A stretch of 64,000 nt of DNA from Photobacterium iliopiscarium. GTDB taxonomy: Bacteria; Pseudomonadota; Gammaproteobacteria; Enterobacterales; Vibrionaceae. The DNA is taken from assembly GCF_003026395.1 (NCBI RefSeq), contig NZ_PYOO01000001.1:558001-622000 (forward strand), in the 5' to 3' direction. Position numbers and translations under genes: made by a program. A model generated the notes under the pieces. That model ran no database searches. It was not told where the DNA came from and saw only the letters and a list, made by a program, of their open reading frames with translations. This document shows, piece by piece, positions 43,119 to 52,311 of the stretch. Numbering within the stretch: position 1 is the first letter of the stretch; every line of letters starts with the position of its first letter.

Positions 43119-44814
43119 TTCCCTGATGTGGCAACAAATTGTTGATAATTTTCATTTTATTCGCCCGTGGTGGTTATTGCTCTTGGTTCCTTTTTCCATT
43201 GTGATTTATTTACGCTGGAAACAAGATTCAAACAAGGAATGGCAGCAACAACTACCACAACATTTGCGTCGAGTTTTAACCATTGGTGATAGTGGTTGGA
43301 AAAAACAATTACCGCTGAAGTTGTTAAGTGTATCCATGTTGGTGGCGATTATTGTGTGTGCTGGCCCGACATGGGAACGTGAAGCTTCACCTTTTGGGGA
43401 AGATAAAGCCGCTTTATTGATTGTGCTTGATAACAGTGAATCTATGTTACAAAAAGATCTTGCCCCTAATCGCTTAGAACGTGCGAAACAAAAGATTCGA
43501 GATTTAATTGTATTACGTCAGGGGGGTAAAACAGGGTTAGTCGTTTTTGCAGGTTCAGCGCATTTAGCGATGCCATTAACCAAAGATGATGCTGTTTTTG
43601 CACCTTTTTTAGCGGCGATTCAGCCTGATATTATGCCGATAAAAGGGAAAAACGCTGAAACAACGTTAGCGTTAATTGAGCCTCAACTAGGCCCTGAAAG
43701 TGCGGGGACTGTTTTATTGATCTCTGATGGTGTAAACCCGGCAACGATTGAAGCATTTGAAACGTATTTCTCAACCAGTCCTTATCAATTATTGGTGCTG
43801 GCAGCGGGCAATAACGATCGCGTCAGTAATGAACCTCTTGATTTGGCATCACTTAAATCTCTTGCAAAAAATACGCAGGGGAGCGTAGTGGAAGTGACTA
43901 TTGATGATAGTGATATCAAGGCACTTAACCGTAATATTGAACGCCATATGCAGTTAAATAATGAATCTGCAATGCCATGGAAAGACATGGGGTATTTTTT
44001 GCTGTTTCCCGTAACATTATTGATGTTGTTATGGTTTAGAAAAGGGTGGTTAGTCAAATGGTGTTTAGTGGCGGTTATTGTGTTTCCAAGTTTTTATTCA
44101 ACGACCACTTATGCGGAAACAGTAAGCCTAAAAGCGGCTACAAATGAGCCGATAGCTGATGTTACGATGTGGGATAAGACAGTACATTGGTGGATGAATA
44201 TTTGGCTGACGCCGGATCAACAAGGGCAATGGTATTTTAATCAGTTTGATTATTTAACCGCAGCAAAGCGTTATCAAGATCCATTAAAAAAAGGCACCGC
44301 TTATTATTATGCGGGTGAATATAAATTATCTCACAGTACTTTTTTACAAGTAAAAACACCCCAAAGTCTTTTTAATGCTGCGAATGCCCTCGCAAGGCAA
44401 AGAGAATATGTTGCTGCGCGTGATCTTTATCAGTTATTGCTTGATAGCGGTGAACTTGAAACGGAATTAAAAGCACCGGTCGAAAACAATTTAGCCCTTA
44501 TGCAAGGCATCGTTGATGAAGTAAATCGTATTAGTGAAAGCCAAAAAGGCAGTACTGATGGTCCTGAAGAGTCGTTTGAATTAGGTGATGATAAGCCTAA
44601 AACAGGGGATGGCGCTGATGAAAAAGTGGATGCTGCAATGATGGCAAAAGAGACGCTTAATGCGAACGAAATATTAGGCAGCCAAGAGCTTGCTGATAAA
44701 TGGTTGCGTCGTGTAGAAGCTGATCCTAAGTATTTTTTACGTGCTAAATTTCAATTGCAGCTTCGTTCGCAATCAGTGGATATAAAAGATGTGTCTAACG
44801 AGGAGATTAAATAA
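43111..44814 (+). CDS. BatB/C-type VWA protein with TPR-like C-terminus
   Basis: A 567-residue protein. Two N-terminal helices are followed by a VWA domain with a variant metal site LIVLDNSESMLQKD and LLISDGVNPA, another helix pair (FLLFPVTLLMLLWF, then LVAVIVFPSFYSTTTYA), and a periplasmic part with short TPR-like helices (AAKRYQDPLKKGTAYYYAGE, SLFNAANALARQREYVAARD). This corresponds to BatB joined to the repeat region of BatC, a common fusion in Proteobacteria. It overlaps both neighbours. Confidence 0.88.
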   Translation: MFNSLMWQQIVDNFHFIRPWWLLLLVPFSIVIYLRWKQDSNKEWQQQLPQHLRRVLTIGDSGWKKQLPLKLLSVSMLVAIIVCAGPTWEREASPFGEDKAALLIVLDNSESMLQKDLAPNRLERAKQKIRDLIVLRQGGKTGLVVFAGSAHLAMPLTKDDAVFAPFLAAIQPDIMPIKGKNAETTLALIEPQLGPESAGTVLLISDGVNPATIEAFETYFSTSPYQLLVLAAGNNDRVSNEPLDLASLKSLAKNTQGSVVEVTIDDSDIKALNRNIERHMQLNNESAMPWKDMGYFLLFPVTLLMLLWFRKGWLVKWCLVAVIVFPSFYSTTTYAETVSLKAATNEPIADVTMWDKTVHWWMNIWLTPDQQGQWYFNQFDYLTAAKRYQDPLKKGTAYYYAGEYKLSHSTFLQVKTPQSLFNAANALARQREYVAARDLYQLLLDSGELETELKAPVENNLALMQGIVDEVNRISESQKGSTDGPEESFELGDDKPKTGDGADEKVDAAMMAKETLNANEILGSQELADKWLRRVEADPKYFLRAKFQLQLRSQSVDIKDVSNEEIK

Positions 44815-46148
44815 TGCCTCCCTATAATGCTCACCATTATTTTCAACGCTACGCTATCTATGTTTTGGTTATGCTTGCGCTCACATTGCTGTCAATAAGT
44901 GTTAATGCACAAGCAAGCACAGTCAATATGGTTGATAAATCAGATCAAGTGACAATAAAAACATGGTTAAGTGATACCGATAATATCCGCAAAACAAAAA
45001 ACAGCAAGACGTCAACCTATGCCGTTAATCAACAAATTATTCTCTATATCGAAGTGATTACACCACGATGGTTTACTGGCGGAACGCGAATCGCACCGAT
45101 TGAAATACCCAATGTAGTGGCTAAACAGCGCAATCCATTAGCGATGAATTTTACCGAAAAAAAAGAGGGTATTACCTGGACCCATCAACGTTGGGAAATA
45201 ACATTATATCCTCAAGCTGAGGGACATTTTGTGGTGCCCTCAACGGCTGTAACGGTACAAGTGTCACGTCCTAATTCAACCAATGCCACTGGGGTTTTAT
45301 ATACCGAACCACAGGCGTTCTCCACTATTATTCCATCAGGATTATTAAGTGAGCAATCGGCATGGATTTCTGGGCAAGATTTCTCGGTTGAACAGCAATG
45401 GAGTCAATCTAACCCTGAATTAAAAGCAGGGGATGCGATCACGCGAACTTTAACTGTAAAAGGGGCGAATACTTTAGCCATGTTGATTCCAAAACTGATT
45501 CAACCAATAGCGACTGCGGATTATCAAATCTATCCTCAACCTAATCAATTAAGTGATTCACAAACCCGTGGTGATTATTTATCTGAGCGAAAAGAATCGG
45601 TTGTTTATGTTCTTCAAAATGGCGGCAATGTGAGTTTCCCTGCTATTCATTTAACCTGGTGGAATACTGAGAACCAAACATTAGAAACTATTACCCTTGA
45701 GGGACAATCTTTTTATATTGCGCATACATTAAGCTCGTGGCTACACCAATATTGGCATGGATTAATCGCCTTAATTATTGCGATTGTGGTGATAACGTTG
45801 ATTGGGTTTAAAACTATAACCTATTATAAAACACACCCGTTACCTGCTTGGTTTATTTATGCTAACGCCGTAAAACAACAGCAATGGAGCCAAGTGAGAG
45901 TGTTACTTTACCGCGTATTAAGAAAGCACAGCGATCAGTTACAATTAAAACAATATTGTGTAACGACTGATTGGCAACAAGGTGCGACTCAGTTTCAATC
46001 GCACGGTATTACAAAAAAATTATCACTGTCTTTATGGCAACAGATCACTCAATCAGGGCGAGGTTTGAATGCTATTCGTGCAAAGTGTAAGCCCAAGCCT
46101 GTTTTTCCTCATTTGAACAAACAACGTACAAAATATAAGAAAAATTAA
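44814..46148 (+). CDS. BatD-type protein (oxygen-tolerance family)
   Basis: A 444-residue protein. The signal peptide (ALTLLSISVNAQA) is followed by a long periplasmic beta-rich region with the BatD-like YAVNQQIILYIEVITPRWF and RTLTVKGANTLAMLIP, a membrane helix GLIALIIAIVVITLIGF at about 318, and a cytoplasmic basic tail (NKQRTKYKKN at the end). Its ATG overlaps the preceding stop codon. Last gene of the six-gene MoxR/Bat operon. Bat proteins were named for Bacteroides aerotolerance; the actual client is unknown here. Confidence 0.85.
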   Translation: MPPYNAHHYFQRYAIYVLVMLALTLLSISVNAQASTVNMVDKSDQVTIKTWLSDTDNIRKTKNSKTSTYAVNQQIILYIEVITPRWFTGGTRIAPIEIPNVVAKQRNPLAMNFTEKKEGITWTHQRWEITLYPQAEGHFVVPSTAVTVQVSRPNSTNATGVLYTEPQAFSTIIPSGLLSEQSAWISGQDFSVEQQWSQSNPELKAGDAITRTLTVKGANTLAMLIPKLIQPIATADYQIYPQPNQLSDSQTRGDYLSERKESVVYVLQNGGNVSFPAIHLTWWNTENQTLETITLEGQSFYIAHTLSSWLHQYWHGLIALIIAIVVITLIGFKTITYYKTHPLPAWFIYANAVKQQQWSQVRVLLYRVLRKHSDQLQLKQYCVTTDWQQGATQFQSHGITKKLSLSLWQQITQSGRGLNAIRAKCKPKPVFPHLNKQRTKYKKN

Positions 46149-46238
46149 GCGTATTAACACAAAAACGGGATGAGGTTGTTGTTTCATCTTGAGCACGTTA
46201 TACAGTGAAAATTAATTAAATCAGTAATATTAGTGATT

Positions 46239-47138
46239 ATGAAAAGTACAGAACTTAATCTTATACCTATTTTTGTTGCTATTTATGAAGAAAAAAATCT
46301 CTCTAAAGCCGCATTACGAATGAATGTGAGTCAACCCGCGGTTAGTAAAGCACTTAAAAGGTTACGCGAAATTTATAATGATCCTTTATTTCATCGTAAT
46401 ACAACGGGTGTTGAACCAACGGTATTTTCTAGCGATATTTACCCGGCAATGTCGGCTGCATTAAAAAATTTTACATCGACATTATCGGCATCACGAGAGT
46501 TTGATCCTAAAATATCGAATCGTATCTTTTCTATTGCTGTTGTATCTACCGTGAGTTATTCATTGATACCTAAATTAATGAAACAAATTCGCTTGTGTGC
46601 GCCCAATATATCATTAGAAGTTCACCCGCAATTTACTGAAGATCTTGAGTCTGATTTGCGTTTGCAACGCTATGACTTAGTGATTGATATGGCACTTAGA
46701 GGGCGTACTGTTTTAAAGTCAGAAGTTATTTATACCGAGAGCTTGCGGGTTGTTTGCCGTGAAAATCATCCTCGTATTGGTGATTCTATTTCATTAGCCG
46801 AATTTTTAAGTGAAGAACATGTTGCAGCTTCTCGTTGGCATAGCCGCAGTAGTTTGTTAAATGCAGATGATATTAGTGAGCTTGAGGCAAGAAATATTGT
46901 TATAAGAGCGGCTGGTGCTTTTGAAATGATGCCTATTATTGGGTCAACAGATATGATTGGCATGTTGCCACAATCGGCTATTGATGATTTAGGTTCATAT
47001 TATAAACTGAAAGCGTTAGATTTACCTTTTGAAGGTCAACAACATGATTTATGTACGATTTGGCACCCAAGTCGAACTGCGGAGAGTGGCCATCGATGGT
47101 TAAGACAGCAAATAAAAAAAGCAGCATTAAGTGAATAA
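46239..47138 (+). CDS. LysR-family regulator of the sulfatase cluster
   Basis: A 299-residue LysR regulator. The helix-turn-helix is KNLSKAALRMNVSQPAVSKAL with RLREIYNDPLFHRN (the NodD/LeuO-like spacing), followed by an effector domain. ATG 46239 is chosen; a GTG two codons earlier is possible. It sits between the Bat operon and the phosphatase operon, inside the cluster, so it probably responds to a sulfate- or glycan-derived signal and controls neighbouring promoters. That is inferred from position only. Confidence 0.85.
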   Translation: MKSTELNLIPIFVAIYEEKNLSKAALRMNVSQPAVSKALKRLREIYNDPLFHRNTTGVEPTVFSSDIYPAMSAALKNFTSTLSASREFDPKISNRIFSIAVVSTVSYSLIPKLMKQIRLCAPNISLEVHPQFTEDLESDLRLQRYDLVIDMALRGRTVLKSEVIYTESLRVVCRENHPRIGDSISLAEFLSEEHVAASRWHSRSSLLNADDISELEARNIVIRAAGAFEMMPIIGSTDMIGMLPQSAIDDLGSYYKLKALDLPFEGQQHDLCTIWHPSRTAESGHRWLRQQIKKAALSE

Positions 47139-47147
47139 TGCTGCTTT
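47118..47147. terminator. Terminator hairpin overlapping the LysR stop
   Basis: AAAGCAGCATTA / TAATGCTGCTTT, a 12-bp stem with a 6-base loop that includes the LysR stop codon. A-rich and T-rich flanks allow use from either side for the convergent genes. Confidence 0.75.
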
Positions 47148-47198
47148 GTTATTTAAAGCGTTTTATTGTTATTTACGAGGTTGATATAAATTCAGAAG

Positions 47199-48893
47199 TT
47201 AGTTTTTGATCACTTCCGTTAATATCTGCCCTGTTGCGCCGCTAGGTTGTGTAATGCCTAAGATACTTGATAGTGTCGGGGCAATATCATAAGGCGTGAT
47301 CTCACGGCTAATCTGTTTATCATCAATATTGTATCCCGCGAAGATCACCGGTACATAGGTGTCATAACGCCACGGTGAACCATGAGTAGAGGCGATAGTT
47401 AAGCCATCCATGTCATTGATAAAGTTTCGTGGCTGGTAAACGATATAGACATCACCTGAACGTGCTGGGTGATAGTTATTTTTAACCAACTGCATAGTAT
47501 GCGTATTCGGTACTTGGTTTTTCTCTATATCAGTACTGGTAACGGCGTATGCAATTCCGTTTATTTTTAACAGTTCTTCTGCAACCACCATCTGAACTTT
47601 TTCAAGCGAGACGCCTTTCTTTTTTATGACGTTATGGTTTAGGTAAATATAAGGCTGAGCATACAAACGAATGGCATCCTCTCCTAAACTAAATTCAGTT
47701 TTTAAACGTGTCAGTAATTGAGGGGAGATTAATTGTTTTTGATCAAAGGTGGCTGGTTGGTGGCCCCCTAATGCATTAACAACCGCTGGTGCTTCTGATG
47801 CACCGTGATCGGCAGATAAAACAATCAGGGTATTTTCTAATCCAACCTGTTGATCAATATTCTTTAAAAGCTTGGCAATGGTTTTATCCAATCGAATTAA
47901 GTTATCTTCTGTTTCTAAGCTCGTCGGGCCGTACATGTGAATGACATAATCGTTAGATGAAAAGCTTACCGATAAATAATCAGGAAACGTCCCTTTGCCT
48001 AAGTTTTCTTGTTTTAATAATGTGCTCGCAAAGTTCTCGGTGAGTTCATCACCCGCAGGGCTTACTGTTAGCGTGGTGCTGTAATATTTATTGTCGACTG
48101 AGCTATATGGGTGAGGGAAAGTGCGTTTAAACCCATCGAGGTCAACTTTATAGTCTGGATTGCTCTCTTTAACCGTGTATTTCTCTGGGGGAAGAGAGAG
48201 CTCCCAACGTGTATTTGAATATTGCTCAGCCAGTTTTTGTTGATTCCAATCTGTTACCCATTGTGGGTATTTATCGTAATAATAATTGCTGGTAACAAAT
48301 TCTGATTGTGCTTTTGAGAACCAAAAGGCTTTGCCTAGGTGGCCTCCCAATGAAATAGCGCCTCTATCTTTTACTGATACTGAAAATATTTTCGATACGC
48401 CATTATTTGAAATTGCTAATTCATCACTAAACGTTGTCGCCAGAATTGGATCTGGTGATCGTCCATCTTTGGTGGCTATTTTTTGGGTAGGATCTATTTC
48501 TGTTGCTTTATTGACGCCAGCACCGGCGTTTAACATTTGGTAATTGCCGTCTTCGACATTATAAACCAAGCGTTCTTTATTACGGTCGTACCAAACATTA
48601 CCCACCATGCCATGAACACTCGGGGGAGCACCCGTAGCGAGAGATACGTGGCCGACAATGGTTTCAGTATTGCCGTGTTGATAATATGCATTGGTATAAT
48701 AAGTGCCATTATCCATTAAATAACGAAAACCATCGTTACCAAAATTGGCTTTATAGCGTTCAAGTAAATCACCTCTTAGTGCATCAACCGTAATTTGTAC
48801 TACCAATTTAGGTTTTGGCGGGGCTGCGAGAGAGGTTATTGGAATAAGTAACGCACTTGTGAGCGTTATATAACATAATATTTTATATTTCAT
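47199..48893 (-). CDS. Exported alkaline-phosphatase-superfamily phosphatase (PafA/PhoV-like)
   Basis: A 564-residue periplasmic phosphatase or phosphodiesterase. The signal peptide ends LIPITSLAA. QITVDALRGD (D37) supplies a metal ligand. The nucleophile region HGNTETIVGHVSLATG has candidate threonines T76/T78, where sulfatases have Cys, so formylglycine is not needed. Later SADHGASEAP and GHQPATF supply remaining metal ligands. The fold is shared with the sulfatases in this cluster. AAGGA precedes the ATG. It is 34 bp behind the SUMF1-like gene and probably co-transcribed with it. The substrate (phosphomonoester or diester) is unknown. Confidence 0.82.
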   Translation of the reverse strand: MKYKILCYITLTSALLIPITSLAAPPKPKLVVQITVDALRGDLLERYKANFGNDGFRYLMDNGTYYTNAYYQHGNTETIVGHVSLATGAPPSVHGMVGNVWYDRNKERLVYNVEDGNYQMLNAGAGVNKATEIDPTQKIATKDGRSPDPILATTFSDELAISNNGVSKIFSVSVKDRGAISLGGHLGKAFWFSKAQSEFVTSNYYYDKYPQWVTDWNQQKLAEQYSNTRWELSLPPEKYTVKESNPDYKVDLDGFKRTFPHPYSSVDNKYYSTTLTVSPAGDELTENFASTLLKQENLGKGTFPDYLSVSFSSNDYVIHMYGPTSLETEDNLIRLDKTIAKLLKNIDQQVGLENTLIVLSADHGASEAPAVVNALGGHQPATFDQKQLISPQLLTRLKTEFSLGEDAIRLYAQPYIYLNHNVIKKKGVSLEKVQMVVAEELLKINGIAYAVTSTDIEKNQVPNTHTMQLVKNNYHPARSGDVYIVYQPRNFINDMDGLTIASTHGSPWRYDTYVPVIFAGYNIDDKQISREITPYDIAPTLSSILGITQPSGATGQILTEVIKN

Positions 48894-48927
48894 GATGGAT
48901 TCCTTGCCAATATACGCGGGGAGCGTG

Positions 48928-49725
48928 TTATTTTTTTATGTCTTTTACTAAACGTAGTCCTATATCTGACATGATGATAGATTGGCTTGCAAAATCACGA
49001 CGGTAGTTTTCAGACTCTTTGGCGTTATAAGAAAAACTGCTACCACGGACTGATTTATGGGCTAATCCACTGGCTTCTTGACGCGAATTTGTTGGGTTAT
49101 CTTGTGGAGAATAACGATAAAAATTATCATCATACGCATCACTTACAAATTCTCCGACATTGCCTGTCATGTCGTATAATCCTAGTTCATTGGGTTGTTT
49201 TATACCAACTGGATGGGCTTTGTTTTGTGCGTTTTTTGAATACCACGCGACAGTATCAATATTGTTTGAACCACTATAAATATACCCTTGGCTTAATTGT
49301 CCACCACGCGCAGCATATTCCCATTCAGCTTCCGTAGGTAAACGGTATGTCTCCCCCGTGATTTGGTTGAGTTTTTTAATGAAATAATTGGCTTGTTGCC
49401 AGCTTAAATTGTTCACCGGAATATTGGGGGATTGGAAATAGCTTAAAGATGATCCCATGATCGATTCAAATAATTGTTGGGTGACTTCAAACTTAGCAAT
49501 ATAGAAATCATTGAGGGTAACAATATGCGTTGGTTTTTCTGATTTTTTAGCTTGGTTTGAATCTGAACCCATTAAAAAGTTACCGCCATCAACGCGAACC
49601 ATATCTTGATTTATTTGCTGAGCAATAGGGTGTGGTGGCGTTTTGGTACAACCTATTAAAAATGCACTTAGTAACATTAATGTTAATAATATTTTTGTTT
49701 TTGTAAAAAAAGAAGCTATAAACAT
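48928..49725 (-). CDS. SUMF1/FGE-like lipoprotein lacking the catalytic cysteines
   Basis: A 265-residue exported lipoprotein with lipobox LIGC (C26). The rest is a formylglycine-generating-enzyme (C-type-lectin) fold: MVRVDGGNFLMGSDSN, FYIAKFEVTQQLF, NLSWQQANYFIKKL, TYRLPTEAEWEYAARGG, GLYDMTGNVGEFVSD, SVRGSSF and GLRLVKD. Genuine FGE enzymes carry cysteines in the last third (GFRCA-type end); here that position is GLRLV and no Cys remains outside the lipobox. It therefore should not convert Cys to formylglycine and more likely binds a ligand or partner. First gene of a two-gene operon with the phosphatase. Confidence 0.85.
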   Translation of the reverse strand: MFIASFFTKTKILLTLMLLSAFLIGCTKTPPHPIAQQINQDMVRVDGGNFLMGSDSNQAKKSEKPTHIVTLNDFYIAKFEVTQQLFESIMGSSLSYFQSPNIPVNNLSWQQANYFIKKLNQITGETYRLPTEAEWEYAARGGQLSQGYIYSGSNNIDTVAWYSKNAQNKAHPVGIKQPNELGLYDMTGNVGEFVSDAYDDNFYRYSPQDNPTNSRQEASGLAHKSVRGSSFSYNAKESENYRRDFASQSIIMSDIGLRLVKDIKK

Positions 49726-49926
49726 GATGTTCTCAACAGTAATGATTGTCCGTTTATTATACAGTTAAAGAACTTTCTAAATTGGAATAATACATATAAC
49801 TAATTTGTTTGTTCTTTTTGTTTATTATGAAGTTAGAACTTATATCGTGGTTTGATTTAATAGATGGATTCGTCTATTTATTAAATAACTTTGTACTATT
49901 AATTTTGTTATAAAATAGGGATTTAA

Positions 49927-51246
49927 ATGATTATTACTCAAGGGCCTCAGTACCAAGGTAAAGCCTCAAAGCGATTACATGTTATGGCAAAACCCATTGG
50001 GGCTGTGTGTAATATCGATTGTACGTATTGTTATTATTTGAGCAAAGAAGACTTACTTGACTATAAAAAAGGGTGCTCTCCACAAATGGATGACGCGACT
50101 CTAGAAACCTATATTCAGCAATATATTGAAGGCCAAAATACCCCTGAAATTATTTTTTCATGGCAAGGTGGTGAGCCGACATTGCTAGGTTTAGATTATT
50201 TTAAAAAGATTGTGGTATTGCAGCAAAAATATCAACCTGAAGGCATTATTATCTCCAATGACCTTCAAACCAATGGCACATTATTAACCCCACAATGGTG
50301 TGAGTTTCTGGTGGAAAATAATTTCTTGGTTGGATTGAGTATTGATGGTCCTGAGTTATTACATAATGCGTATCGTACCAATAAAGCGGGTCGAGGAACG
50401 TTTAAGCAAGTGATGAAAGCGGTAGATTTATTACATCAATACGGTGTGAGATTTGCCACATTAACGTGTGTTAATAACCTCACTAGCCGTAATCCTCTTG
50501 ATGTGTACCGTTTCTTACGTGATGTGGTTAAATCACCTCAAATGCAGTTTATTCCGATTGTAGAACAAAAAAGTTTTCGAACTGTCGCCCCTCAAACTGA
50601 ACAAACCAGTGCTCAATTACGCCAAGGTGATAAACGTTTAATACCCGGCAACAAACAATCGATTATGGAACCATGGTGCGTGTCTGATCAAGCATGGGGA
50701 GATTTCTTAATTGCTGTGTTTGATGAGTGGGCTCAGAACGATGTAGGTAAAGTGTTTGTTCAATATTTTGAAGCCAGTGTTGAAACATGGATGGGGCGTA
50801 AAAACCCATTATGTACACTAGGTGAAATTTGTGGCAAAGGTTTGGCGATGGAACACAATGGTGATGTGTTCTCTTGTGATCACTACGTTTATCCTGAATA
50901 TAAAATTGGCAATATTCACCATCAGAAATTAGATGAATTGGCTTATAGCCGTAAGCAACAACAATTTGGGTTTGCAAAAGCGAAAACCCTGACAACGCAA
51001 TGCCAACAGTGTGAGTATAAGTTTGCCTGTCATGGTGAGTGTCCTAAAAATCGATTCATAAAGACTAAAGACGGTGAGCCTGGGTTAAATTATTTGTGTG
51101 CGGGTTGGCAAAAATTCTTTGCTCACGCGGATAAATCGATTGCTTATATATTGAATATGTTAGGGCATTCGGTGCAGCAAGGTAAATACAGTGATGCAAA
51201 GCGATTAGAAGCACAACGGGCGGCGGTTTATCATACTAAATTTTAA
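49927..51246 (+). CDS. Anaerobic sulfatase-maturating enzyme (radical SAM, SPASM)
   Basis: A 439-residue cytoplasmic enzyme that oxidises the signature Cys of sulfatases to formylglycine without oxygen. The radical SAM cluster motif is CNIDCTYC (C28, C32, C35) followed by YYLSKEDLLDY. SAM-binding GGEPTLLGLDYF and TNGTLL follow. The C-terminal SPASM cysteines appear in CTLGEICGKG, FSCDHYVYP, CQQCEYKFACHGECPK and YLCAGW. It is the only visible maturase for the two CTAGR sulfatases in this cluster. Divergent from the SUMF1-like gene; the repeat-protein gene follows 63 bp later. Confidence 0.92.
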   Translation: MIITQGPQYQGKASKRLHVMAKPIGAVCNIDCTYCYYLSKEDLLDYKKGCSPQMDDATLETYIQQYIEGQNTPEIIFSWQGGEPTLLGLDYFKKIVVLQQKYQPEGIIISNDLQTNGTLLTPQWCEFLVENNFLVGLSIDGPELLHNAYRTNKAGRGTFKQVMKAVDLLHQYGVRFATLTCVNNLTSRNPLDVYRFLRDVVKSPQMQFIPIVEQKSFRTVAPQTEQTSAQLRQGDKRLIPGNKQSIMEPWCVSDQAWGDFLIAVFDEWAQNDVGKVFVQYFEASVETWMGRKNPLCTLGEICGKGLAMEHNGDVFSCDHYVYPEYKIGNIHHQKLDELAYSRKQQQFGFAKAKTLTTQCQQCEYKFACHGECPKNRFIKTKDGEPGLNYLCAGWQKFFAHADKSIAYILNMLGHSVQQGKYSDAKRLEAQRAAVYHTKF

Positions 51247-51309
51247 TATAGTCCACTGTTTAATGAATAAGGCGGATAAAGAAGACGATAGTATGGAGTG
51301 TTACCCGTG

Positions 51310-52311
51310 ATGAATAAGATCAAGAAATATGCAGCGATAGGATTAATGAGCGTGTTGAGCTTTTCTATTTCATCTTATGCTGCAACCGAGATGGCACCTA
51401 CAAATCAAGTGCAGAATATGCCGATTGAACAACAATTGGCATATGTTGCTCAAAATAAAAATGAAACCGTTATAAAACGTGCCGAGGCGTTACGTCAATT
51501 GGCTCGTTACCCAAATCAAAACAGTTTGGTTGCGGTTGCGCGGGGGTTAAAAGACCCCAGCCCTGTTATTCGTGAAGCGGCGATTACGGGATCGAAATTA
51601 TATAAATTTGAACATCGGTGGCGAATGCTTACGCCGCTTTTAAATGATGCTGAATTTAATGTGCGGATGGCTGCGACTGTTAATTTGTTGCGTAATTACC
51701 AGACGATGAATGTCGATCAAAAACATAATTTTGAAGCGTCATATCAGGATCTTGTCGCGTATTTACAGCGTCAACCTGATCAGCAATTGTTATTGGCAGA
51801 TGCCTACCGTTGGCATGGTGAGTGGAAAAAATCCGAGGTTATTTATCAGCGATTAGTGAAAATTGACCCGAAAAATAGTCAAATTTGGCTTAATTTATCT
51901 GATAACTATCGTGCTCAAGATCAAGATGAAAAGGCTTTGGTTGTTTTAAATAATGCAATTAAACAATTACCGCAAGAAGCGAGTCTATATTATGCAATAG
52001 CATTGACTCAAGTACGGTTAAATCAAAAAAAATCAGCGGCTGAATCAATGACGATAGCCACTACGTTGGCGGATAATAATAGTTATTATTGGTATCTTAA
52101 TGGTGTATTACATCAAGATTTTGATTTAACTGTAGCGATAGCATCATTTGAAAAAGCCTATTTGATTTCGGGATCACCAGAACAATTGTATGCCTTGTGT
52201 GATATTTATATTAGACATGGTAATGAAAAAGCGGACGCATGTATTGCTGACTTAGCCAAAGTGGCACCAGAGTCGGTGATTAAACAATTAAAGCACAATC
52301 GTAAAGAATGA
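51310..52311 (+). CDS. Exported HEAT/TPR repeat protein, haem-less paralogue of the octahaem cytochrome's C-terminal half
   Basis: A 333-residue periplasmic protein. The signal peptide is AIGLMSVLSFSISSYAA. HEAT-like repeats (EALRQLARYPNQNSLVAVAR, DPSPVIREAAI, FNVRMAATVNLL) precede TPR units (ADAYRWHGEWKKSEVIYQRL, NLSDNYRAQDQDEKALVVLN). It aligns along its whole length with residues ~450-748 of the cytochrome at 37195, including the end (CDIYIRHGNEKADAC...VAPESVIKQL against CDLLLKAKSSQAKVC...YAPKNVIDAL), but has no CxxCH motif. I start at ATG 51310; upstream GTG codons at 51298 and 51307 are possible. Probably transcribed with the maturase gene. Confidence 0.85.
   Translation: MNKIKKYAAIGLMSVLSFSISSYAATEMAPTNQVQNMPIEQQLAYVAQNKNETVIKRAEALRQLARYPNQNSLVAVARGLKDPSPVIREAAITGSKLYKFEHRWRMLTPLLNDAEFNVRMAATVNLLRNYQTMNVDQKHNFEASYQDLVAYLQRQPDQQLLLADAYRWHGEWKKSEVIYQRLVKIDPKNSQIWLNLSDNYRAQDQDEKALVVLNNAIKQLPQEASLYYAIALTQVRLNQKKSAAESMTIATTLADNNSYYWYLNGVLHQDFDLTVAIASFEKAYLISGSPEQLYALCDIYIRHGNEKADACIADLAKVAPESVIKQLKHNRKE

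Noticed and set aside
48928..49725. An active oxygen-dependent formylglycine-generating enzyme
   Set aside because: The fold matches, but the catalytic cysteines are missing.
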